From assembly GCF_016798245.1 (NCBI RefSeq), contig NZ_JAEUZA010000003.1:489194-553193 (forward strand): a stretch of DNA of 64,000 bases, given 5' to 3'. Below the pieces are notes generated by a model. That model searched no databases. It was not told where the DNA came from and saw only the letters and a list, made by a program, of their open reading frames with translations. The position numbers were made by a program, and so were the translations under genes. Numbering within the stretch: the stretch's first letter is position 1; the number at the start of each line of letters is the position of its first letter. This document shows, piece by piece, positions 17,913 to 26,455 of the stretch. This DNA is from Alkalicoccobacillus gibsonii (GTDB lineage Bacteria; Bacillota; Bacilli; Bacillales; Bacillaceae_D).

Positions 17913-18491
17913 ATGAGTATCGTTTCTTTCATTATATATTGTTTCGTCATTACAGTTACGCCTGGAACCACTAATATCCTCATTCTAAATACAGTACAGA
18001 ATGATGGCGTGAAAAGTGCCATGGTATTTGCTTATGGATCAGTATTAGGATTTGGAATCATTTTGGCTAGTGCAGCATTTCTTAGTTCGTTTTTCGCTAA
18101 CGTTCTCCCGAGTATCATCATTTTTGTTCAAATAGGGGGGACCTTTTATATGCTCTATTTAGCGTACCAAATTTATAAAATGGACGCTTCTAATGATACA
18201 AAGACAGAGGGTAGAACGTCATTTAACCGCGGGTTATTCGTTCAGTTATTGAATCCAAAACCAATTATGTTTGCCTTAACCTTATTTCCAAGCTTTGTGT
18301 TACCGTATTATAATAGTACCTTATCTCTAACGATCACTGTTGCTGGTGTGACACTTATCGGATTTCTTTCGTTTATCTTATGGGTGACCTTTGGAGCAAT
18401 ATTCAAGGAGTTTCTGAAAAAATATCATAAAGCAGCCAATACAACCATGGCCGTTTTTATCGTTTATGCAGCTGTAATGATTTGGATCTGA
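17913..18491 (+). CDS. LysE family translocator
   Basis: 192 residues, six membrane helices; the family motif is at TVTPGTTNILILNT near the N-terminus, and a second in QLLNPKPIMFALTLFP. LysE/RhtB proteins export amino acids or derivatives. ATG 17913 follows AAGGAGTGAG. The AraC gene downstream starts about 20 bases after it, so they form a pair; AraC-LysE pairs usually mean ligand-induced export. Confidence 0.88.
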   Translation: MSIVSFIIYCFVITVTPGTTNILILNTVQNDGVKSAMVFAYGSVLGFGIILASAAFLSSFFANVLPSIIIFVQIGGTFYMLYLAYQIYKMDASNDTKTEGRTSFNRGLFVQLLNPKPIMFALTLFPSFVLPYYNSTLSLTITVAGVTLIGFLSFILWVTFGAIFKEFLKKYHKAANTTMAVFIVYAAVMIWI

Positions 18492-18511
18492 CAGAATGGA
18501 GGTGTGTACAG

Positions 18512-19279
18512 ATGAATGAATTTACCTATAAAAAACACAAACGAATCAAGGCATTATCAGCAACGATGAGTGATTTCTCATATAAGAAGCACTCTCATGG
18601 TGAATATGCGATTGGTGTGACAAAACGTGGGATTCAACATTATCATTTAGATGGACACCTTCAACTTTCTCATCAAAATGGAATTATGTTTTTTAATCCA
18701 GAACAAATTCATGATGGTATGGCGCATGATGATTCGGGGTTAGAGTATGTCATGTTATATATTGAACCAAGTCTTTTATTAGAAGCGACAGAGAAAAAGG
18801 ACCTCATTCGCTTTTCTTCACCGATTATTTATAATCAAATCATTCAACACCATATCTTAAATCTTGTAGATGCGATCTTTAATGAAGAAGACGAAAATAG
18901 CTGTGACGAGTTATTTTTTAACCTAACGGAAAGCTTGATTGGCTATAATACCACTACTAAAGATAATCAAGATGCGTTAATCCTAAAGATGAAGGAAGAG
19001 ATGAGCTCTGACAACAAATTAAAAATCGACTCAGTTGCTAGTACGTTTGGGATGTCAAAATTTCAGTTTATACGTTACTTTAATACACAAACTGGAATTA
19101 CTCCCTATCAGTTCTTTCTTAATACGAAAGTAGAAAGAGCAAGAGCGCTCTTAGAAAAAGAAAAAGATATTTATTTAGCTGTGAATGAATGTGACTTTGT
19201 CGACTTAACTCATCTAAATCGTCAGTTTAAAAGAGTGTATGGACTAACGGTCAACGACTATTTGAAACAGATACAATGA
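18512..19279 (+). CDS. AraC family transcriptional regulator
   Basis: 255 residues: N-terminal cupin-like arm (HSHGEYAIGVTKRGIQHYH) and two C-terminal HTH motifs (about 165-255, with MSKFQFIRYFNTQTGITPYQF and LTHLNRQFKRVYGLT). ATG 18512 is preceded by GGAGGTG. Probably activates the upstream LysE transporter on binding the exported compound. Confidence 0.88.
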   Translation: MNEFTYKKHKRIKALSATMSDFSYKKHSHGEYAIGVTKRGIQHYHLDGHLQLSHQNGIMFFNPEQIHDGMAHDDSGLEYVMLYIEPSLLLEATEKKDLIRFSSPIIYNQIIQHHILNLVDAIFNEEDENSCDELFFNLTESLIGYNTTTKDNQDALILKMKEEMSSDNKLKIDSVASTFGMSKFQFIRYFNTQTGITPYQFFLNTKVERARALLEKEKDIYLAVNECDFVDLTHLNRQFKRVYGLTVNDYLKQIQ

Positions 19280-19393
19280 TAATCAAACATGGATACTTAA
19301 GAATCTGTGACTTTCTCTATAATGTATTTATGATACTAGTGAGATGAAAGCTACATTCATTACAATGTACTAAGCATGGGATGTCTAAATCAA

Positions 19394-19822
19394 CTAATAA
19401 TATTTTTTAAATCCTTTACTCACTGTACCGTTATAACCTGCGTTCTCAAAGAAGTTATGTGCTTGAGTCCTCTTTGAATTGCTCAATAGCATAACTCTAT
19501 GACAATCTATTGTAAGACAATAGTGGTCGACAAACTCAAGTAATTTTGTTCCAATTCGCTTGTTCCGATGATTCTCGTGGATAACTACGTTTTCTACCAC
19601 TCCGTAAGGACTTTCACCATGTAAGGCTTGTAAACAAATATTGAGAGTTAATGTTCCAATAATTGCTCCATTCTCTTCGTAAACAAGTATGAAATTATTA
19701 GGATCTTCCTTGATTTTATCGATTTGTTCACCAAGAACTTCTCTTTTTTTACTATTGGGTACTAACATTCTATATAGTTCATTGATCTGCTCTTTATCAC
19801 TACTAATAGCTTCACGTATCAT
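19394..19822 (-). CDS. GNAT acetyltransferase
   Basis: 142 residues, a minimal GNAT domain. The acetyl-CoA pyrophosphate loop is HRNKRIGTKLLEF; the C-terminal strand-helix ends AHNFFENAGYNG. AGGAGG precedes the ATG. Similar compact GNATs acetylate small amines or peptides. Convergent with the AraC gene. Confidence 0.85.
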   Translation of the reverse strand: MIREAISSDKEQINELYRMLVPNSKKREVLGEQIDKIKEDPNNFILVYEENGAIIGTLTLNICLQALHGESPYGVVENVVIHENHRNKRIGTKLLEFVDHYCLTIDCHRVMLLSNSKRTQAHNFFENAGYNGTVSKGFKKYY

Positions 19823-19914
19823 TTTTTATTCCTCCTGATATTGTATAACACTACATTCGCGACTAACGTATATATTCCTTTTAAGAGCATTTAGATAGGT
19901 TGAGATAATTTCTA

Positions 19915-20001
19915 ATGAAGATTATAAAAGAGAGAGATTACGTAGAAGGTCATGGTTTAACTAAATTTGTAGAAGATGTATTCGGAATCAAGTGGGATTG
20001 A
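19915..20001 (+). CDS. Very short open frame, possible gene remnant
   Basis: 28 codons encoding MKIIKERDYVEGHGLTKFVE and a tail ending VFGIKWD. No ribosome site is visible, but the composition looks protein-like, so this may be the 3' tail of a lost gene. A terminator follows at 20034. Weak call. Confidence 0.3.
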   Translation: MKIIKERDYVEGHGLTKFVEDVFGIKWD

Positions 20002-20033
20002 GCCTTTTAATATTCAAAATCTGAAGAAAGAAA

Positions 20034-20062
20034 CCAAGGCTTTAAGAGCTTTGGCGCTTCTT
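20034..20062 (+). terminator. Hairpin terminator
   Basis: CCAAGGCT (20034-20041) pairs with AGCTTTGG (20047-20054) with one G-U; T-rich sequence follows. Same core as other terminators in the window. Confidence 0.6.
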
Positions 20063-20141
20063 ATTTTATTATAGATGCAGGTTTTTGAAAGTGATTGGTG
20101 AATGGTTAGATAGGCAACGATATGTAATAGGAGGAATGCAA

Positions 20142-20735
20142 ATGGACAACCTGATATTTCATAATTTTCATCCGCCAGATGAAGTAAGAACGTTTCACAT
20201 TCCTAAAGTAGGAATTAAAAGATTTGATGATCAATATCTTGTTTATGATGTTCTAGTAGATAAACAAACGATTCTAAGACATTACTCATTTAAAAAACAT
20301 TGGTTTGAGATAAATATCAGTTTTGATTTAGATGGAGGATTTGTTCAAGAAGAGGATAAAATAACAAAGTTTGTATGGAGCTACAACTGCGATATATGTA
20401 CGCCTTTTTTTGTAGTTAACGGACAAGTATATAATGTGGATTTAATGTTAGATGTTTTAGTAACAAGTGATGAGAGTGGATATCTAATCAAAGATGAAGA
20501 TGAATTTGTCGAAGGGTATGGGTTGAATTGGATTTCTGAGTATGAGAGATATTGGGCAGTGGAGAGCTGCGACAAGTTAGTATCAATTATACGTGAAAAC
20601 AGACTTAGGTCTTTTTTAGAAGAAGTATATCCATTCCGAGACCTGAATCAAGCTGGAATTCAACCTTTGTTTAAAAAGTCTAGACTAAAGAACCACTTAA
20701 TATTGGAGAAGAAGAGAAGAGCATCATTTTATTAA
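20142..20735 (+). CDS. DUF402 family protein
   Basis: 197 residues. The DUF402 fold is indicated by a run of strands with the conserved acidic cluster VDLMLDVLVTSDESGYLIKD followed by EDEFVEG. Characterised relatives (NtdP, YgaC, FAU-1 type) bind nucleotides, and some hydrolyse nucleoside di/triphosphates using clustered acidic residues and a metal. ATG 20142 is seven bases after GGAGG; a TTG at 20085 has no ribosome site. Ends in a shared terminator with the convergent TetR gene. Confidence 0.75.
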   Translation: MDNLIFHNFHPPDEVRTFHIPKVGIKRFDDQYLVYDVLVDKQTILRHYSFKKHWFEINISFDLDGGFVQEEDKITKFVWSYNCDICTPFFVVNGQVYNVDLMLDVLVTSDESGYLIKDEDEFVEGYGLNWISEYERYWAVESCDKLVSIIRENRLRSFLEEVYPFRDLNQAGIQPLFKKSRLKNHLILEKKRRASFY

Positions 20736-20742
20736 CAAACGC

Positions 20743-20772
20743 AAAAAAAGAACTGAATTTCAGTTCTTTTTT
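20743..20772. terminator. Shared bidirectional terminator
   Basis: AAAAAAAGAACTG and CAGTTCTTTTTT around a 5-base loop; serves the DUF402 gene and the convergent TetR gene, overlapping the latter's last codons. Confidence 0.8.
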
Positions 20773-21272
20773 ACTAACCAAGTTATTAAATTCTTGCCAT
20801 CTTCAATCGTTAGTGCATTATTCGTTATTGAATCAATAATTGAGATCCAAGCTGAGTAGATCACGGATTCTAATCCTTTTATACCAGTTTCTCCACACAA
20901 TTCCTCAATGAGCATATAGACTTTGTTCGCCTCGAGTCCATAAGAGTCAATAAATAAATAGCTCATCTTCTTTTTAATGACAAAGTCTAATCCTGTTTTT
21001 AAAGCGGCTTCGATTTTTTCAAGGGGCGTTTCAAATAAATCAATAACCCCTTCCATTCTGTCAACGATCCTTTGCTCTACCTCTCTTTTAATAATGTCTA
21101 GCAGCTTCGACTTTGACCCAAAGTGATGATAAATGGCTCCCGTTGTTACATTCGCTTTTTTGGCAATATCATTAATATTTGTTTCTTCAAACCTTTGCTT
21201 TGTAAAGGTATCTAATGCACTTGTTAAGATCTTTTCCTTAGTGCTTCCTGGTAGTGGTATATATTCTTTCAT
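20760..21272 (-). CDS. TetR family regulator, probably leaderless mRNA
   Basis: 170 residues, N-terminal HTH INDIAKKANVTTGAIYHHF. The ATG at 21272 has no ribosome site; a minus-strand -10 TACAAT at 21285-21280 and a -35 TTTACG 17 bases further place the transcription start about at the start codon. The divergent VOC gene promoter overlaps the same segment, so TetR very likely represses that gene and itself. Ligand unknown. Confidence 0.85.
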   Translation of the reverse strand: MKEYIPLPGSTKEKILTSALDTFTKQRFEETNINDIAKKANVTTGAIYHHFGSKSKLLDIIKREVEQRIVDRMEGVIDLFETPLEKIEAALKTGLDFVIKKKMSYLFIDSYGLEANKVYMLIEELCGETGIKGLESVIYSAWISIIDSITNNALTIEDGKNLITWLVKKN

Positions 21273-21279
21273 AGTAAAT

Positions 21280-21319
21280 ATTGTATCATATTGACACGTT
21301 AGCGTAAAATGATTATGAT
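21280..21319. promoter_or_regulatory. Overlapping divergent promoters (TetR / VOC)
   Basis: Plus strand: -35 TTGACA (21291-21296), 17-base spacer, -10 TATGAT (21314-21319). Minus strand: -35 TTTACG (21308-21303), 17-base spacer, -10 TACAAT (21285-21280). The two promoters interlock, so one bound repressor would shut both. A near-palindrome ACGTTAGCGT lies at the centre (21297-21306). Confidence 0.65.
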
Positions 21320-21360
21320 TTACGTAATCTAATTATGTACATACAAGGAGGAATTTGTTA

Positions 21361-21711
21361 ATGAAACTTTCATTTTTATGCCACCCAACAAAGGACTTAA
21401 AAAAATCGCTTTCTTTCTATCGTGAACAGCTTGGATTGGAGGAAGCTTGGAGAGAAGGAGAGCATACAGTCGCATTACATCTTAAGGGAAATAGTGAGGT
21501 TCAACTGATGATTGAGATAGATGAGGGTGTACCAGCAGGAGGCGTCTTTATTGTAGATGATGTTAACAAGTTTTATGAAGATAACCGATTAACTCTGAAT
21601 TTCATTAAAGAGCCATGTGATATTCCTCCTGGAAGATACGCAATTTTTAATGATATTGATGGGAATTCTCTAAGAATTATTGATATGACTAACGAAACGT
21701 ATGGGGAATAA
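21361..21711 (+). CDS. VOC family protein (glyoxalase/bleomycin resistance fold)
   Basis: 116 residues. Two beta-alpha-beta-beta-beta halves with SFYREQLGLEEAW and NDIDGNSLRII as usual landmarks. VOC proteins are metal-dependent lyases, dioxygenases or drug-binding proteins. The first metal-site residue is not obvious, so a binding role is possible. AAGGAGG nine bases before ATG 21361. Controlled by the divergent TetR gene in all likelihood. Confidence 0.82.
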   Translation: MKLSFLCHPTKDLKKSLSFYREQLGLEEAWREGEHTVALHLKGNSEVQLMIEIDEGVPAGGVFIVDDVNKFYEDNRLTLNFIKEPCDIPPGRYAIFNDIDGNSLRIIDMTNETYGE

Positions 21712-21861
21712 AATTAATGTATATCGTCCTTCATTCGTATCCAGTTCAGCAGGAAGATAGTAGAATTAATATCTTATTTGATCAATTCTCAAAATTAGTA
21801 GACGTTACTAGAGTAATGAATGCTGAATTTGAAATGGTGTAGGTTAAATCATAACCTCAGT

Positions 21862-21895
21862 ACCAAGGCTGAATCTGTCTTGGTCCTTTTTTGTG
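21862..21895 (+). terminator. Hairpin terminator
   Basis: ACCAAG (21862-21867) pairs with CTTGGT (21879-21884), followed by CCTTTTTT. Ends transcription after the VOC gene. Confidence 0.6.
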
Positions 21896-21971
21896 AAGGG
21901 TATTGTAATAATTTGGCGAATGTGTACCTGTAGTGAATGCAATACTCTACATAGAAAAGAGGAGAGATCAT

Positions 21972-22715
21972 ATGAAGCCTAAAGTACTTGTTCTAGGTTC
22001 CTATCATCTGAATGAGGTAAACAGCATAGGAATGGATGCTGAGGATGGGAAGATTCTAGTGCCTGATCGTGAGAAGGAACTAATGGAACTGCTGCAAAAA
22101 ATGGAAGCCTTTCAACCAACTAAAGTGGCAGTTGAGGTTGAAGTGAAGCGGCAAGAGGAGATCGATAGAGAGTATCAAACATACCTAAGCGGTAACTGGA
22201 AGCTGCCACTTAATGAAATTCATCAAGTGGGGTTTCGTTTAGCTAAGTCGATGAATCACCAGCACGTATTTGCAGTTGATTGGATGGGTTCAGTGCCAGA
22301 ACAGAAATCACTTGGAGACATCTTAGATTGGGCAGAAGCTCATCAGCCTGAACTAAGCCGGATGATGAAAGAACAAATTGAATCGATTAACAAGCAATTT
22401 ACGTTTTTTGATGACAGGAGTTTAGTAGAAAACTATTGTCACATAAACCACCCTGCATCCATCAAAAAAAGCCATGAGATCTATATGCACGTTGCTCGTA
22501 TTGGAGAGTGGAACAATTATGTGGGAATGGATTGGCTCCGCTGGTGGTACCAAAGAAACTTAATCCTATACGCTAACCTCACAAGACTCATTGATTCAAA
22601 TGATGATCGAATCTTTTTAGTTATAGGCAGTAGTCATTTGCATACGGTGAACCAGTTTTTAAAGGAATCTGGGCTTTTTCAAGTTGAAGATGCGTATGAG
22701 TATTTAACAGATTAA
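21972..22715 (+). CDS. DUF5694 family protein
   Basis: 247 residues. N-terminus VLVLGSYHLNEV with an invariant-looking His, AVEVEVKRQEEIDREY, and C-terminal VIGSSHLHTVNQFL are typical of DUF5694, a TraB/PrgY/GumN-like fold proposed to be a metal-dependent hydrolase. ATG 21972 follows GGAGAG. About 25 bases separate it from the next gene, so the two are likely cotranscribed. Function unknown. Confidence 0.75.
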   Translation: MKPKVLVLGSYHLNEVNSIGMDAEDGKILVPDREKELMELLQKMEAFQPTKVAVEVEVKRQEEIDREYQTYLSGNWKLPLNEIHQVGFRLAKSMNHQHVFAVDWMGSVPEQKSLGDILDWAEAHQPELSRMMKEQIESINKQFTFFDDRSLVENYCHINHPASIKKSHEIYMHVARIGEWNNYVGMDWLRWWYQRNLILYANLTRLIDSNDDRIFLVIGSSHLHTVNQFLKESGLFQVEDAYEYLTD

Positions 22716-22740
22716 TTGATGAAGAATGGGAGGAGTTGTG

Positions 22741-23532
22741 ATGTTTGGCTATATTTCTGAATTCAGGGAGTATTATTTAAAGCTATTAGCGTTAACACAA
22801 GATTATCAACCTCACCCAGGTGGAGCTAGCGCACATTTTCACTATCAAAATTCAGATCATACACAGTTAAAAGAGCTAAAAGATAGATACGAGTTAGAAG
22901 AAATAGCGGGATACGGAAGTGAGACGGAACAGGTGTTAAACCTCACCACTTGGGTGAATAAAAGATTAACACATGGAAGCATGTCTCATCATGAGATCAA
23001 CCATTCATTACACATCTTAGAAATGGCAAAGCAAGAGAGTCTGAGCGCAAATTGTTATGTAATCGCAACGGTTTTAAATGAAGTATTATTAAGTATGGGA
23101 TTTAAAACAAAAAGAGTTCAATGTATGCCTTATGATTCGCTTGATTTAGATAGTCATGTCGTTAATCTTGTCTATCTTGCAGAACAAGAAAGATGGATTT
23201 TTGTGGATGCATCATGGAACAGGTTCGTTACGGATGAAAGTGGCCATATCTTGGACCTTAAGACATTTAGGGAACGGCTTGCAAAAAACAAAACAGTTTT
23301 AGTGAACGGTCAGGATACAGTTTCAGATGAAAGCACATTTTATCTTAACTACATGTCTAAAAACCTTTTTTGGTTTTTATGTCCAGCTGTCAGTGAGTTT
23401 AACTCAGATGAAGGAACATCCATTCAAACCTATTACGCATTATATCCAAATTACTATAATCCACTGAGCAAATTACAACCCAATCGTAAAGTAATGGTTC
23501 CATTGTATAATCCAGAAGAATTTTGGAAGTGA
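22741..23532 (+). CDS. Transglutaminase-like protein
   Basis: 263 residues. The papain-like transglutaminase core is visible: Cys in LSANCYVIATVLNEV, His in DSHVVNLVY and Asp in WIFVDASWN, in that order. No signal peptide, so cytoplasmic. ATG 22741 follows GGGAGGAG. Family members are proteases, deamidases or cross-linking enzymes; some have lost activity, but the triad here is complete. Paired with the DUF5694 gene. Confidence 0.8.
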   Translation: MFGYISEFREYYLKLLALTQDYQPHPGGASAHFHYQNSDHTQLKELKDRYELEEIAGYGSETEQVLNLTTWVNKRLTHGSMSHHEINHSLHILEMAKQESLSANCYVIATVLNEVLLSMGFKTKRVQCMPYDSLDLDSHVVNLVYLAEQERWIFVDASWNRFVTDESGHILDLKTFRERLAKNKTVLVNGQDTVSDESTFYLNYMSKNLFWFLCPAVSEFNSDEGTSIQTYYALYPNYYNPLSKLQPNRKVMVPLYNPEEFWK

Positions 23533-23688
23533 TTTAAAAGATTTGTTCTAATTTGTAGTATAAGAAATACCTTAGAACATGGGTCGTATAATTAGGTGAG
23601 GTCTGAACGGAGCGATCATGGATAAGAGAAATCAATCATATGAGATGATCTTATTAAACCAGCGAAACTATATGTGAGGATGAAAGAT

Positions 23689-24231
23689 ATGAAAAAACAA
23701 GACCCTCGTATTAAACGCACAAGAGCATTAATCATCAACACATTTTATGAGCTTTCAAAGAGGAAGAGCTTTGAAGAGATATCAATAGCAGATATCACGA
23801 AAGAAGCAGAAATCAACCGCTCTACCTTTTACTACCATTTTATAGACAAATTTGATCTAATTGATACCATCAAAAATGAGGCGATTTCAAATGATGTATT
23901 TAAAGGTCTTGAAAGTGAAGTTGAGATTAATCAAACAACCATCAATTATATCATGAAGGCTATTATTGACTCTCAAACGGGACTCTCATTTCATTGTCAA
24001 AAATCCTATGATACATTAAAACCTCAAATCGAAGAAGATATGAAAACGTACCTAACAACTTCTCTTAATGCGTTGCTAAATAAAATTTACGGAGATCATT
24101 CAGACCATTTAATTAAAGCCACTTTTTGGAGTTGGGGCATTTACGGATTGGCCATGACCTGTATACGAGGAGAAGAGACGATTGATTCTGCATTACCTAA
24201 AGTAATGAAGATCATGAACGTTACTGTTTGA
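23689..24231 (+). CDS. TetR family regulator
   Basis: 180 residues; HTH at ISIADITKEAEINRSTFYYHF and a short helical effector domain similar to the TetR_C_7/8-type group. Start ATG 23689 after GTGAGGATG. The same-strand nitroreductase gene begins 175 bases downstream behind three inverted repeats, which are candidate sites for this protein. Confidence 0.85.
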   Translation: MKKQDPRIKRTRALIINTFYELSKRKSFEEISIADITKEAEINRSTFYYHFIDKFDLIDTIKNEAISNDVFKGLESEVEINQTTINYIMKAIIDSQTGLSFHCQKSYDTLKPQIEEDMKTYLTTSLNALLNKIYGDHSDHLIKATFWSWGIYGLAMTCIRGEETIDSALPKVMKIMNVTV

Positions 24232-24295
24232 ATCGACATGTCACTCACTCCTTATTAAGTAATCTGAACGTGTACTTTTCCGTTATTATCTGTTC

Positions 24296-24377
24296 TTTGT
24301 TGGATTTCCAACAAACTGTTTGATTTGTTGGTGTAATTGATTGCAATTACACAATAAACTACTCTTACAACAGTTGT
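24296..24377. promoter_or_regulatory. Three inverted repeats upstream of nitroreductase gene
   Basis: Perfect dyads: TTTGTTGGA/TCCAACAAA (24296-24304 and 24307-24315), GTGTAATTG/CAATTACAC (24331-24339 and 24344-24352), and ACAAC/GTTGT close to 24367. A further TTTGTTGG copy lies between the first two. None has a terminal T-run, so operators are more likely than terminators. The adjacent TetR protein is the obvious candidate ligand. Confidence 0.6.
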
Positions 24378-24405
24378 TGAATAACAAAAAATGGAGTGGT
24401 TGAGT

Positions 24406-25047
24406 ATGAGTCAGACTATGAATAGAAAAGATTTTTTTAGACAAATCGTTGAAGAACGAAGATCCATTCGAAAATATGATCCAAATGTAAAGATTCCACA
24501 TGAAGAATTAGAAGAAATGGTAACCTTAGCAACGCGAGCTCCCTCTTCAACTAACTTGCAGCCTTGGAAATTCGTTATTATTGATAGTGCTGAAGGAAAA
24601 GATAAACTACTTCCCTTAGCTGGTTATAACAGTACACAAGTAACAACTTCCTCTGCAATAGTAGCAGTGTTTGCAGATACTGAAAGCGTAGAGAACTTAG
24701 AAGAGATTTATTCTAAGTCAGTAGAATTAGGAATTATGCCTCAGGAAGTAAAAGAACGTCAAGTGAAACAAATCTCAGCAGGGTATCAAACGATTTCAAG
24801 AAAACAAAAATTGGATGTTGCTTTAGTTGATAATGGGCTTGTCTCAATGTTATTTATGCTAACTGCCAAAGCGTATGGTTATGATACAAATCCAATTGGC
24901 GGATACGATAAAATTCATATTGCAGAAACATTTGGTTTAGATAAAGAGAGATACGTTCCTGTAATGATTATTGCAGTCGGAAAAGCAGCAGAAGAAGGGT
25001 ATTCATCTTATCGTTTGCCTGTAGACTCTGTGGTAGAATGGCACTAA
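24406..25047 (+). CDS. Nitroreductase family protein
   Basis: 213 residues. FMN-binding signature EERRSIRKYDPN and RAPSSTNLQPWKFV at the N-terminus, and the NPIGGYD segment in the second half. These flavoproteins reduce nitro compounds, quinones or enones with NAD(P)H; the length and sequence are close to the MhqN/YodC group, which detoxifies quinone-like electrophiles. ATG 24406 follows GGAG by nine bases. Likely under control of the upstream TetR gene. Confidence 0.85.
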   Translation: MSQTMNRKDFFRQIVEERRSIRKYDPNVKIPHEELEEMVTLATRAPSSTNLQPWKFVIIDSAEGKDKLLPLAGYNSTQVTTSSAIVAVFADTESVENLEEIYSKSVELGIMPQEVKERQVKQISAGYQTISRKQKLDVALVDNGLVSMLFMLTAKAYGYDTNPIGGYDKIHIAETFGLDKERYVPVMIIAVGKAAEEGYSSYRLPVDSVVEWH

Positions 25048-25098
25048 CATTTATAAGAACATAATAATTTTACTTAATACGTAGATGGTATATATGAA

Positions 25099-25130
25099 AG
25101 AGACCAAAGCGGATACAAGCTTTGGTCTCT
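25099..25130. terminator. Strong hairpin terminator
   Basis: Perfect 12-base stem AGAGACCAAAGC (25099-25110) and GCTTTGGTCTCT (25119-25130). Lies between the convergent nitroreductase and DinB genes. Confidence 0.7.
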
Positions 25131-25149
25131 AAATTTAGCCAGAGAGTGT

Positions 25150-25614
25150 TTATAATTTGTATCTGCTCAAAAAATCTTTAATTTGATTAAAATGATGATG
25201 ATCATGTTTAGCTAATCCAGTAAAGTACTCATACATTGATACCGTCGTATTTCCTATAGAAAATGTTTTTGTCCACATTTCATCTGGTATGTTATGAATC
25301 GCTTTATACAGTTCTCTTCTTGTTAAAACAAATGTATTAATCGTTACATCTTGTTTTTCAGATCTACTCATATAGGCAGAGTTGGCATTGATCTTTTCAC
25401 TTTTAGGACTTTTAGGGAGCTCATGTTCCATTATAATATAGGGTAATCGATTCTTTAAGATGAAGGTATCCCACGATTCAAAATGACCAATAATTTCTGC
25501 AATTGTCCATTTCCCCTCGGAAATGGGTGTTCTCCAAAGCTTGTTATTTAATCCCCTTAATGACTCTACAAACTCAATTGAATGACGCTGATGTTCGAGT
25601 ATTTCTTCTTTCAT
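25150..25614 (-). CDS. DinB family protein
   Basis: 154 residues with the DinB_2-type fold: metal-ligand histidines in AEIIGHFESWD and LAKHDHHHFNQI. Bacillithiol S-transferases and related thiol enzymes belong to this superfamily. The nearest ribosome-like site, GAGGTG, is about 15 bases before the ATG, so translation may be weak. Monocistronic. Confidence 0.82.
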   Translation of the reverse strand: MKEEILEHQRHSIEFVESLRGLNNKLWRTPISEGKWTIAEIIGHFESWDTFILKNRLPYIIMEHELPKSPKSEKINANSAYMSRSEKQDVTINTFVLTRRELYKAIHNIPDEMWTKTFSIGNTTVSMYEYFTGLAKHDHHHFNQIKDFLSRYKL

Positions 25615-25738
25615 TTCTATTATTCATTCACCTCTCTCGCAGAAAGAATATTAAAACATTTCAAATGAATACCATGTAATATTAGCCTAAATAGGGAAAC
25701 ACACTCGACATTGAATGATAGACGAGTGTGTATATTTT

Positions 25739-26386
25739 TTACTTAAGAGAAATGTCAGGTGCTTTTACGAACTCATTGAATTGTTCCATAAAGATGCTTG
25801 CATGATACCCATCACAAACAGCATGATGTACTTGTAATGAAACTGGCAGGACAATTCTGTTACCCTTCACAACAAATTTACCAGCTGTAATTATAGGTAA
25901 AAGATGGTTTGGGTTGTTACCAATGTTTAAGTTAAATCCACTAAATGATGTCCATGGAATCATGGAGATAGATACTGTATTTTGTGGAATGGGTTTTTTA
26001 GGAAAAAGTCCTCCGTATTCTTTGTACTTCTTTACATCAGCAAGGTATGCGTGATGAAAATCATCAAAGTTAGGAGTCATGTGCGTCCAAATTCCCTTAA
26101 ACAGCTTATCTTTTTCATTAAAAATAGTGTACATAGGATCTAGATAATCCCAATAACCTAATTCACCTTCTGAGTTAAAAGAAGTTTTAAAAGCATGATT
26201 TAAGTTCACTATCTTAGTGACTAAATAAATAAACGTTGGGTATAACTTGAACCGATTTTCCCTTATAAATGGGAGTAAATGACTCACGTCTAATTCCTTC
26301 GTTAAACTAAAGCTTGTCGCTTGATTTAAATAGTGATCAAAGATTTCTTTTCGATCACAATTATCCCGATTAATAAGTGTAAACAT
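25739..26386 (-). CDS. cat: Chloramphenicol acetyltransferase (type A)
   Basis: 215 residues, the usual CatA size. The active-site motif VHHAVCDGYH is near residue 186 with the catalytic His; the chloramphenicol-binding PWTSFSGFNLNI segment and N-terminal FDHYLNQATSFSLT are intact. Transfers acetyl from acetyl-CoA to chloramphenicol as a trimer in the cytoplasm. Its ribosome site AGGAGG (26399-26404) lies inside a perfect inverted repeat preceded by a 9-codon leader, the classic arrangement of inducible cat genes controlled by translation attenuation. No insertion sequence flanks it, so the gene may be native to the chromosome. Confidence 0.92.
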   Translation of the reverse strand: MFTLINRDNCDRKEIFDHYLNQATSFSLTKELDVSHLLPFIRENRFKLYPTFIYLVTKIVNLNHAFKTSFNSEGELGYWDYLDPMYTIFNEKDKLFKGIWTHMTPNFDDFHHAYLADVKKYKEYGGLFPKKPIPQNTVSISMIPWTSFSGFNLNIGNNPNHLLPIITAGKFVVKGNRIVLPVSLQVHHAVCDGYHASIFMEQFNEFVKAPDISLK

Positions 26387-26397
26387 AGTGATGTTCA

Positions 26398-26434
26398 GCC
26401 TCCTAAATATATTTAATTTATTCGTTTAGGAGGC
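26398..26434 (-). promoter_or_regulatory. cat attenuator stem hiding the ribosome site
   Basis: GCCTCCTAAA (26398-26407 on plus) and TTTAGGAGGC (26425-26434) form a perfect 10-base inverted repeat with a 17-base loop. On the minus-strand transcript the second arm contains AGGAGG, 12 bases before the cat ATG, and the first arm contains the last two codons and stop of the leader peptide. Known cat attenuators work by chloramphenicol stalling a ribosome on the leader and opening this stem. Confidence 0.9.
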
Positions 26435-26455
26435 TTTCTCTTTCGCTTTTTTCAT
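26426..26455 (-). CDS. cat leader peptide
   Basis: Nine codons, MKKAKEKAS, then TAA; AAAGGA lies eight bases before the ATG. Length and Lys-rich composition match leader peptides of inducible staphylococcal and bacillary cat genes. Codons 8, 9 and the stop lie within the first arm of the attenuator stem, so a ribosome paused at about codon 6 would disrupt it. Confidence 0.85.
   Translation of the reverse strand: MKKAKEKAS

Noticed and set aside
20381-20575. 64-codon minus-strand frame inside the DUF402 gene
   Set aside because: Shadow of a supported gene.
21718-21842. 41-codon frame after the VOC gene (RINILFDQFSKLVDVTRVMN)
   Set aside because: No ribosome site, no family; may be a remnant but not enough evidence.
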